This document shows, piece after piece, positions 1 through 6,076 of a DNA stretch of 19,410 bases (position 1 is the stretch's first letter; the number at the start of each line of letters is the position of its first letter). The notes under the pieces are model-generated. The model was not told where the DNA came from, made no database searches, and saw nothing but the letters and a program-made list of their open reading frames with translations. Source of the stretch: Clostridia bacterium (GTDB taxonomy: Bacteria; Bacillota_A; Clostridia; Christensenellales; Aristaeellaceae); NCBI GenBank assembly GCA_017938785.1, contig JAGBAU010000170.1:1-19410 (forward strand), given 5' to 3'. The translations under genes and the position numbers were made by a program.

Positions 1-2
1 AG

Positions 3-659
3 CTGCGCGATCGCCTGCTGCCCAACTATAGCAGGGGCGAGGAGGTTTTCAATATGACCTCCCACATCGTCGGCGGCGCACTGGGCGTGCTGGTGCTGAT
101 TTTGTGCATCTGCCGCGCCGTGCTGCACCGCAACATCTGGGGCGTGGTGGGCAGCGCCGTCTACGGCGCCACCTTCATCCAGCTCTACACCATATCCAGC
201 ATCTACCACGGCCTGCGCCCCGGCACAGGCAAGAAGGTTTTGCAGATCATCGACCACTGCACCATCTACATCTTCATCGCGGGTACCTACACGCCCATCA
301 TGTTGTCCGCGCTGCGGCCCGTGTATCCCGCATGGGCATGGAGCATCCTGGGCGGCGTATGGGGACTGGCGGCGCTGGCCATCGTGTTCACAGCCATCGA
401 TTTGAAAAAGTATGCCGTATTCTCCATGATCTGCTACATCGGCATGGGATGGTGCATCATCCTGGGCATCAAGCCGTTGATCGAGGTCCTGGCCAGGCCA
501 GGCCTATGGCTGCTGGTAGCAGGCGGCATAACCTACACCATCGGTGCAGTTCTCTACGGCATCGGCAGCAAAAAACGTTACTGGCATTCCCTGTTCCACC
601 TGTTCGTGGTGGCGGGCAGCGTACTGCACGCGCTGTGCATCTTCCTGTATGTATTATAA
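3..659 (+). CDS. Hemolysin III / TrhA family membrane protein, 5' truncated
   Basis: This is an integral membrane protein of the hemolysin III (TrhA, PAQR-related) family, with about seven hydrophobic segments. An ATG exists at 54, but the frame is open to the window edge and the residues before it (YSRGEEVFNM) match the usual N-terminal region of the family, so the real start lies upstream and the gene is cut by the window. Seen motifs are SSIYHG, the DHCTIYIFIAGTYTP stretch and the C-terminal HSLFHLFVVAGSVLHAL; these supply the conserved Ser, Asp and His residues thought to bind a metal in the PAQR fold. The cellular role of bacterial members is poorly defined: lipid homeostasis has been proposed, and the hemolysin name is historical. 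The gene converges on the minus-strand operon and ends directly at a terminator hairpin. Confidence 0.9.
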   Translation: MRDRLLPNYSRGEEVFNMTSHIVGGALGVLVLILCICRAVLHRNIWGVVGSAVYGATFIQLYTISSIYHGLRPGTGKKVLQIIDHCTIYIFIAGTYTPIMLSALRPVYPAWAWSILGGVWGLAALAIVFTAIDLKKYAVFSMICYIGMGWCIILGIKPLIEVLARPGLWLLVAGGITYTIGAVLYGIGSKKRYWHSLFHLFVVAGSVLHALCIFLYVL

Positions 660-660
660 A

Positions 661-690
661 AGGAGAGCGGAATTTTTCCGCTCTCCTTTT
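661..690. terminator. Bidirectional rho-independent terminator
   Basis: A perfect 12-bp stem (661-672 with 676-687) has a three-base loop and is followed by TTTT on the plus strand. On the minus strand the complementary A-run also gives a short T-run. It sits between the convergent hemolysin III gene and the esterase-like gene, whose stop codon (689-691) overlaps its edge, so it probably ends transcription from both sides. Confidence 0.9.
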
Positions 691-1810
691 ATTCCAGCAA
701 TTCCAGGCCGTAGTTCTCCACCCGGCCCTCAACCGCATCGTGCATCCATGCGGCAATGCTCGCCCCTTCCATATTCCTGAACACGGCTGGATTGGTCAGG
801 ATGGTATGCCTGGTGAGGGTTCCCTCCTTGGAATAAGCAATATCATCCCATATGTACACGCCGCATCCGGGCACCTTTTCCTGCAGGGCGGCAACCGTTG
901 CACGCAAGTTTTCCTCCATCACGTCTCCGTATTCCTCACTGGGAGTATAGGCATTTCCTTCAATGTAGGACTGGTACTTCGCAAGCCCGCCGTCCCGGAT
1001 GGAACAGGTGAAAAGGATCTTCACATCCCCACGCACTTCATGCAGGGCGGTCAGATGATCGAAGCTCAGGTTGCCCGTGGTCATACGCTCCACGATCTTC
1101 TCCGACGCATGCCAGCGGTTCCGGGCCACGCTGTCCCAATTCTCATTGACCAGCAATGCACCGTCCACGCATACGGTGATATTCTCCGTTTCCGGAAAGT
1201 AACCAATGATGTCCTGCGCCAGCATGGCCGCGCCGAAGCCGCCCGCGCTGTAGCCGGTGATCAACAGTGCATCCGGTTCGCCCACCAGCGGCCGCAGTTT
1301 TTCCAGCAGTGCCATACAGTTTACGTATCCGTTGTGGTAAATCACCGCATTGCTTCCATCCTGTGCGGTGTAATTTGCTTGCCCCGCACCCGCATGGAAA
1401 TCCGCCGTGGTGTAGGGTACGACGATGGTGGTCCAGTCACGGAAGGGATTGCGTTCATCATTGCTGCCGATGCCGTTCTTCAGGCGGGCGTCGCTCACGC
1501 CGTCATCCCGGTCGTAATAGAAGGCAGCGTTGCCCACCGCCGTATAGGATTGGGATGCGGAATATGCATCCAGGCTCACGCCGCCGCCCAGCAGATAGAC
1601 CATGACCTTGTTCTCCCTGCCCAGCTTCAACTGTCCGCGCCAGGTCGTTCCATCGGAATTCACCGCACCCTCGGGCGCGACCCAATACCAGCGCCCGGTC
1701 TCCGGACTGGCGGGGCATTCCCTCTTGACTTCTTCACGGGGCCAGAGGTACACCGCTGCCGCCATAACCAGCGCCAGCAGCACGCAAACCGTAAGAATGC
1801 GATTTTTCAT
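689..1810 (-). CDS. Pectinacetylesterase/Notum-like serine hydrolase, membrane anchored
   Basis: This is a predicted extracytoplasmic alpha/beta hydrolase of the pectinacetylesterase (PAE/Notum) family, 373 residues. A hydrophobic segment at about residues 4-23 is a signal anchor or signal peptide. Family motifs seen: LLGGG near residues 74-77 (oxyanion region), GSNDERNPFRDW near 115-126, HNGYVN near 159-164, and the nucleophile elbow GYSAGGFGA with Ser188. Asp273 (SIRDGG) and His335 (LTRHT) are in the right order to complete the triad. The start at 1810 is chosen because a purine-rich GGGAGAGGA site sits just before it and the signal segment begins there; the frame could run 17 codons further but would then overlap the upstream gene. 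It is the last gene of a four-gene minus-strand operon, 20 bases after the aldo/keto reductase. The substrate is unknown: polysaccharide acetyl esters are plausible, but the family also removes other acyl groups. Confidence 0.85.
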   Translation of the reverse strand: MKNRILTVCVLLALVMAAAVYLWPREEVKRECPASPETGRWYWVAPEGAVNSDGTTWRGQLKLGRENKVMVYLLGGGVSLDAYSASQSYTAVGNAAFYYDRDDGVSDARLKNGIGSNDERNPFRDWTTIVVPYTTADFHAGAGQANYTAQDGSNAVIYHNGYVNCMALLEKLRPLVGEPDALLITGYSAGGFGAAMLAQDIIGYFPETENITVCVDGALLVNENWDSVARNRWHASEKIVERMTTGNLSFDHLTALHEVRGDVKILFTCSIRDGGLAKYQSYIEGNAYTPSEEYGDVMEENLRATVAALQEKVPGCGVYIWDDIAYSKEGTLTRHTILTNPAVFRNMEGASIAAWMHDAVEGRVENYGLELLE

Positions 1811-1830
1811 TCCTCTCCCCCCCTTTTTCG

Positions 1831-3024
1831 TTACCAGGGCTTCCAGATTTGCATGGCCCATTTGCCGATCCTGTAGAACGGCGTTTCCAGTTCCTTCGCC
1901 GCTACCTTCAGCATCTCCCGGATGGGGATGGTCTGGGGGCAGTGGCGTTCACACTTGCCGCAGCCGATGCACCGGGAGGCATTGCCCGGCACCTGCTTGA
2001 TGGCAGTCACCTGCCAGTATTCCTTCTGGGCCTTTTTGATGCCCTCGATGGCGATTTCGTTCAGGCAGCGGAAGCTGCCGGGAATATCCACCCCCTGGGG
2101 ACAGGGCATGCAGTAGCCGCAGCCGGTGCAGCCCACGCGGGTGCCGGCATTGATTTCGCTGCGCAGGGCGTCGATGAAGGCATGATCCTCCGCCGTAAGC
2201 TTGCCCACGCGGGACTGTGCCGCCACGCGCAGGTTTTCCTGCACCATCTCCACGGAGTTCATGCCGGAGAGCACGCAGCTGACGCCGTCCTGGTCCCACA
2301 GCCAGTTGAGCCCCCATTCCGCCGCGGAACGCCTGCTGGGATGGGCGTCCACCATGGCCCGGGCCTTCTTCGGCAGGGCGTTTGCCAGCCGTCCGCCGCG
2401 CAGGGGCTCCATGATAATCACGGGAATGCCTTTCTCCTTTGCCGCTTCCAGTCCGCGCCGTCCGGCCTGGGCATGCTCGTCCATGTAGTTGTACTGAATC
2501 TGGCAGAAATCCCAGTCGTAGGCATTCAGAATCTTCAGGAACATATCGGTATTTCCGTGGAAGGAGAAGCCGATGTGGCGAATTTCGCCCGCCGCCTTCT
2601 TCTCCTGAATCCATTCCCGGATGCCCAGCTTCTCCAGCTTATGCCAGGAAGCCACATCCGTGATCATGTGCATGAGATAATAATCGATATAGGTAGTCTG
2701 CAGGCGGGCAAGCTCCTCGCGGAAGGTCTTTTCGATGCCTGCCCGGCTCTTGATCAGGTACTGGGGCAGCTTGGTGGCCAAGTACACCTTTTCGCGCACA
2801 TGGTTGCGCGCCAGCAGCTTGCCCACAGCCACCTCATTGCCGGAGTAAATATAGGCGGTATCCAGGTAATTCACGCCGCCCTCGATGGCAGTCATGAGCT
2901 CCCTTTCCGCCTTGTCCAGGTCAACAGCGTTGCCCTTCCTGATGAAGCGCATGCAGCCGTAGCCCAGCACGGACAGCATATCCCCGCCTGCGCCGGGGCG
3001 ATACTGCATCTTCAATCCATCCAT
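1831..3024 (-). CDS. Aldo/keto reductase with C-terminal 4Fe-4S ferredoxin domain
   Basis: This is a cytoplasmic NAD(P)H-dependent oxidoreductase, 397 residues. The N-terminal TIM-barrel carries the aldo/keto reductase tetrad: Asp55 and Tyr60 (LDTAYIY), Lys85 (ATK) and His119 (LMH). The last 100 or so residues hold two ferredoxin-type cysteine clusters, CTGCGYCMPCP and CIGCGKCERHCP, enough for two 4Fe-4S centres. This architecture is common in Clostridia; the physiological substrate is usually unknown. The start is a choice between ATG 3024 (GGGGAGGG nine bases upstream) and ATG 3009 (MQYR, the usual family N-terminus, two bases after the nitroreductase stop). I prefer 3024, which overlaps the preceding gene by 13 bases. 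A TTG at 3030 is too close to the ribosome site. The context with a nitroreductase and a MATE exporter suggests detoxification or redox disposal. Confidence 0.9.
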   Translation of the reverse strand: MDGLKMQYRPGAGGDMLSVLGYGCMRFIRKGNAVDLDKAERELMTAIEGGVNYLDTAYIYSGNEVAVGKLLARNHVREKVYLATKLPQYLIKSRAGIEKTFREELARLQTTYIDYYLMHMITDVASWHKLEKLGIREWIQEKKAAGEIRHIGFSFHGNTDMFLKILNAYDWDFCQIQYNYMDEHAQAGRRGLEAAKEKGIPVIIMEPLRGGRLANALPKKARAMVDAHPSRRSAAEWGLNWLWDQDGVSCVLSGMNSVEMVQENLRVAAQSRVGKLTAEDHAFIDALRSEINAGTRVGCTGCGYCMPCPQGVDIPGSFRCLNEIAIEGIKKAQKEYWQVTAIKQVPGNASRCIGCGKCERHCPQTIPIREMLKVAAKELETPFYRIGKWAMQIWKPW

Positions 3025-3683
3025 TGCCAATCGCCCTCCCCGGCGCCGATTTCAAAGTGACACTTCACGATGCCCAGGTCCACCTTCGCAAAGGCGCCCC
3101 GGGTTGCCACGGCGCGCACGCCGTTTTCGCCCACCAAATGCAGCCGGAAGGCCTGCTGGTTCACTGCCGTGGGCGCAAGCAGCGCATATTCCGCACCCCT
3201 GCGGAACCAATCCGGCAGCTCGCCGCTCCATTCGCACACAGCCTCCAAGGGCTTGGATTTGTGGGGTCTACCCTGGTTCTTGCCATAGCCCAGGGCGATG
3301 ACCAGCACCAGCTTTTCATCTTCACCCACGTCCGCTTCGCATCTTCCCTTATTGTAGGTACCCGCCACCCAGCAGCTGTTCACGCCCAGCTGCTGGGCGC
3401 GCAGCACGAACAGCTCGCCGTAGTAGCCGCACTTTTCATCCAGGTCCTCTCCCTTGGGGCCAACGACGGCAAGGTAATTCTCCACTCCAGCCAGCCAGCC
3501 CACCATGGACAATAATCCTGCGAAGGGCCTGCCATGGCCCTGCACCAGCTGCATATGAAGCCCGCTCTTGGCGTTGAGTTCGGCAATATACGCCTCCAGC
3601 TCCCGCACCGTCTCCGGCTGCAGAGGACGCTTTTCATAGCTGCGCACCGAGTGGCGCGCAAAGACCGCTTCATGAAGGTTCAT
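3012..3683 (-). CDS. Nitroreductase family FMN protein (TM1586-like)
   Basis: This is a predicted FMN-dependent oxidoreductase of 223 residues. The N-terminus MNLHEAVFARHSVRSY carries the RxSxRxY phosphate-binding signature of nitroreductases. The middle (ENYLAVVGPKG, then YYGELFVLRAQQLGVNSCWVAGTYNKG) and the end (LLAPTAVNQQAFRL, then VDLGIVKCHFEIGAGEG) match the single-chain, duplicated-core TM1586-type nitroreductases rather than the short dimeric ones. The start at 3683 is fixed by GGAGG seven bases upstream; the frame is open for 18 more codons but those overlap the MATE gene. It is the second gene of the operon, 13 bases after the MATE stop, and it overlaps the aldo/keto reductase start. 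The true electron acceptor cannot be told from sequence. Confidence 0.85.
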   Translation of the reverse strand: MNLHEAVFARHSVRSYEKRPLQPETVRELEAYIAELNAKSGLHMQLVQGHGRPFAGLLSMVGWLAGVENYLAVVGPKGEDLDEKCGYYGELFVLRAQQLGVNSCWVAGTYNKGRCEADVGEDEKLVLVIALGYGKNQGRPHKSKPLEAVCEWSGELPDWFRRGAEYALLAPTAVNQQAFRLHLVGENGVRAVATRGAFAKVDLGIVKCHFEIGAGEGDWQWMD

Positions 3684-3696
3684 AATCTGCCTCCGA

Positions 3697-5070
3697 TCAA
3701 TGGAAATGGAAGTGATGATGGGCACTCCTGTGCTCAAAGCCGTGCACCCAGTCGCTCTTCAGGTAGTAGATGAGGAAGATAATGGAGCTGACCGTCCAGG
3801 TGATGGGATAGCTCCAGAACACCAGGGGAAGGTAATGGGAAATCTTCATGGCGATGGTGATGTACACGATGCGCAGTGTGCACCACACACCCAGCATCAC
3901 CAGCATGGGCACCGTGGCCTTGCCTGCGCCGCGGCACACGCCCGCGATGGAATGGGAGAAGGCCAGCAGGAAGAAGAACAGGTTCTCCACCCGCGCCTGG
4001 GTCACGGCGATTTGAACCACGTTGGGATCGCTGTTGAACATGCGCGCGAACACCGGCGTTCCGACGAGCAGAATCACGCCGATGATCTCCGCCAGCACCA
4101 TCATGGAAATGATGCCGAAGCGCGCACCCTGACGGGCACGATCATAATTCTTCGCGCCCAGGTTCTGGCTGACGAAGGTGGTAATGGCCATGGCAAAGCT
4201 CATGATGGGCAGGAAGGCAAAGCCCTGCAGCTTTGCATAGGTGCCGCAGCCGGCCATAGCGTCGGAACCAAAGGAATTAATATGGCTCTGCACCATCACA
4301 TTGCCCACGGAGATTACGGAATTCTGTACGCCGGTGGGCAGGCCCATGCGGGTAATTTCACCCATGAGCGCCTTGTGGAAGCGCACTTTGCGCAGTCGGA
4401 TCTGGAAAATGGTGCCCGGCTTGCGCAGGTGCAGGTAGCACAAAAACGCGCTGGCCGCCTGGGAGATGGCCGTGGCCGTAGCCGCAGACCCCACGTCGAA
4501 ACCGAAGCCGCCGATGAAGAGGATATCCAGCAGCACATTCAGCACCGAAGAAAAGATGAGATAATACAGGGGACGCTTGCTGTCGCCCAGGGCGTTCATG
4601 ATGCCGGTGAACACATTGTAGAGCATCACCGCCAGGGAACCCAGGAAGTAGTTGCGGAAATAGGAAATTGATCCCTCCATCACGTCCGGCGCGGTACCCA
4701 TCCACCGAAGCAGCACCGGGGAACAGGATACGCCCACAATGGTCATCGCCACGCCTGCGACCAGGCCGAAGGCGGTTACGGTGTGTACGGCATCGGATAC
4801 GGTTTCATTTTCCCCCGCACCGAAGTAGCGGGAAATGACCACGCCTGCGCCCAGGGCCACGCCCACCATCAGCGCCGTGAACAGCTGAATCAACGCCGCC
4901 GACGAACTCACCGCCGCCAGCGCCTGCTTGCCCAGAAGGTTGCCCACGATCAGCGAATCCGCCGTATTGTAGAGCTGCTGGAACAGCTGGCTCAGAAACA
5001 CCGGCATGGCAAAGGTGAGCATTACCTTCTTCACGTTGCCCGCGGTCATGTTCGTGGTTCCGCTGTGCAT
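3697..5070 (-). CDS. MATE family multidrug/sodium antiporter
   Basis: This is a polytopic membrane exporter of the MATE family, 457 residues with about twelve hydrophobic segments. The N-terminus (MTAGNVKKVMLTFAMPVFLSQ, followed by LYNTADSLIVGNLLG) and the duplicated second half (GLPTGVQNSVIS, FVSQNLGAKNYDRA) are typical of the NorM/DinF-like group in Clostridia. It should expel cationic drugs or metabolites in exchange for Na+ or H+. Three in-frame starts exist (5094, 5079, 5070). I chose 5070 because AGAAGG lies nine bases before it, while the site touches the 5079 ATG and nothing precedes 5094. The C-terminus is odd: the last residues are HRSAHHHFHFH, with six His in eleven residues. It is the first gene of the operon and is divergent from the MerR-family gene at 5306. 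Confidence 0.92.
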   Translation of the reverse strand: MHSGTTNMTAGNVKKVMLTFAMPVFLSQLFQQLYNTADSLIVGNLLGKQALAAVSSSAALIQLFTALMVGVALGAGVVISRYFGAGENETVSDAVHTVTAFGLVAGVAMTIVGVSCSPVLLRWMGTAPDVMEGSISYFRNYFLGSLAVMLYNVFTGIMNALGDSKRPLYYLIFSSVLNVLLDILFIGGFGFDVGSAATATAISQAASAFLCYLHLRKPGTIFQIRLRKVRFHKALMGEITRMGLPTGVQNSVISVGNVMVQSHINSFGSDAMAGCGTYAKLQGFAFLPIMSFAMAITTFVSQNLGAKNYDRARQGARFGIISMMVLAEIIGVILLVGTPVFARMFNSDPNVVQIAVTQARVENLFFFLLAFSHSIAGVCRGAGKATVPMLVMLGVWCTLRIVYITIAMKISHYLPLVFWSYPITWTVSSIIFLIYYLKSDWVHGFEHRSAHHHFHFH

Positions 5071-5103
5071 GGGGTACATCCTTCTTTCGTGCATACTTAT
5101 CTA

Positions 5104-5139
5104 TATTACTATGATAGCGCATTTTGTCCCGGGCCGCAA
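5104..5139 (-). promoter_or_regulatory. Predicted sigma-A promoter of the MATE operon
   Basis: On the minus strand, TTGCGG (5134-5139) and TATCAT (5111-5116) are separated by exactly 17 bases, with a start predicted near 5104 and a leader of about 34 bases to the ATG at 5070. The spacer is of ordinary length, unlike the 19-base spacer of the divergent merR promoter, so activation by DNA twisting of the MerR type is not expected here. Confidence 0.55.
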
Positions 5140-5249
5140 CCAGATTATTTCGTCAAAACATTTGCTTTTCACGCCGGCAAAAGCGTGGTATGATGGACAG
5201 GTAAAAAAATAAAATGCGCCGAAAACAAAAAATCCCCCGGCGTGAGGAC

Positions 5250-5280
5250 TTGCTTGTTACGCTGCGTAACGTGCTAAAAT
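5250..5280 (+). promoter_or_regulatory. MerR-type promoter with 19-bp spacer and internal dyad
   Basis: TTGCTT (5250-5255) and TAAAAT (5275-5280) are separated by 19 bases, the over-long spacing typical of MerR-regulated promoters. The spacer contains the perfect dyad GTTACGC-T-GCGTAAC (5256-5270), extendable with mismatches to GC...GC. The start would fall at about 5286-5288, immediately before the ribosome site AAGGAGGTGA (5290-5299). The simplest reading is autoregulation by the MerR-family protein encoded downstream. Confidence 0.65.
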
Positions 5281-5305
5281 CGGTCTTGCAAGGAGGTGAA
5301 AAGCT

Positions 5306-6040
5306 ATGTCCAAGTACACAACCGGAGAAATCGCCAAGCTCTGCGGCGTATCCGTGCGCACGGTGCAATACTATGACACCCGCGCCATCCTGACCCCCAG
5401 CGAGCTGAGCGAGGGCGGCCGCAGGCTCTATTCCGAGGATGACCTGCGCAGACTGAAGGTGATCTGCTTTCTGATGAGTATCGATCTTCCCATCAATACC
5501 ATCGGCCAGCTGCTCCAGGAGGAGAATCCCGGCAGCGTAATCTCGCTGCTACTGGACCAACAGGAGCAGGTGCTCAGGGAAGAGCTCAGCGAGCGCCAGG
5601 AAAAACTGCGCATCCTGGAGGAACTCAAGCAGGAATTGAAGAGCGTGAAAAACTTCTCCGTGGAATCCATCGGCGACATAGCCTATCAAATGGAAAACAA
5701 GAAAAAGCTGCGCAAGGTGCGCTGGACCATGCTGAGCGTGGGCATCCCGCTGGAAATCATCGAAATCGCCACGCTGGCGCTGGGCATCAAGACGGGCATC
5801 TGGTGGCCCTTCATCTTGGGACTGATCATTGAAATCATCGGAGGTGTATGGCTCTCCCGTTACTACTTCTCCCACGTGGATTACATCTGCCCCGAATGCC
5901 ATGAAATCTTCCATCCGAAATTCAAGGAGCTCTTCTGGGCCAACCACACCCCCACCACCCGCAAGCTCACCTGCCCCAAGTGCGGACGCAAGGGCTTCTG
6001 CGTGGAAACCTACGGCGGACTGAAAAAAGAAGAAAGCTAA
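5306..6040 (+). CDS. MerR-family regulator with two membrane helices and zinc ribbon
   Basis: The 244-residue product begins with a clear MerR DNA-binding domain (residues 1-70: TTGEIAKLCGVSVRTVQYYD then GGRRLYSEDDLRRLKVI). A charged, probable coiled-coil dimer helix follows (about 85-115). Two strongly hydrophobic segments come next (about 141-160 and 164-185). The tail has two CxxC pairs, Cys195/Cys198 (CPEC) and Cys223/Cys226 (CPKC), forming a zinc ribbon. The protein therefore looks like a membrane-tethered transcription factor, with the zinc ribbon returned to the cytoplasm if both helices span the membrane. A typical MerR ligand pocket is not visible. The ribosome site AAGGAGGTGA lies six bases before ATG 5306. 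It is divergent from the MATE operon, and its own promoter has the MerR layout. The signal it senses is unknown. Confidence 0.85.
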   Translation: MSKYTTGEIAKLCGVSVRTVQYYDTRAILTPSELSEGGRRLYSEDDLRRLKVICFLMSIDLPINTIGQLLQEENPGSVISLLLDQQEQVLREELSERQEKLRILEELKQELKSVKNFSVESIGDIAYQMENKKKLRKVRWTMLSVGIPLEIIEIATLALGIKTGIWWPFILGLIIEIIGGVWLSRYYFSHVDYICPECHEIFHPKFKELFWANHTPTTRKLTCPKCGRKGFCVETYGGLKKEES

Positions 6041-6043
6041 AGC

Positions 6044-6075
6044 AAATGCAGATACTTTCGTATCTGCATTTTTCT
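6044..6075 (+). terminator. Rho-independent terminator after the MerR-family gene
   Basis: A 12-bp stem (6044-6055 with 6060-6071) with a TTTC loop runs into TTTTTCTTTT. It starts four bases after the merR-family stop. The minus strand has only a broken T-run after the same stem, so it may also weakly end transcription of the convergent ribonucleotide reductase gene, whose stop is at 6077. Confidence 0.9.
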
Positions 6076-6076
6076 T

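Noticed and set aside
104..1876. 590-codon plus-strand open frame
   Set aside because: It is antisense to the esterase-like gene and runs across the hemolysin III gene. Its sequence is His/Arg/Pro-rich with no recognisable motif, while the other frames carry clear family motifs.
5165..5193. Extra plus-strand promoter TTTTCA-17-TATGAT in the MATE/merR gap
   Set aside because: The -35 is a modest match and no open frame or RNA follows it closely; the 19-bp-spacer promoter at 5250-5280 is better placed for the merR-family gene.
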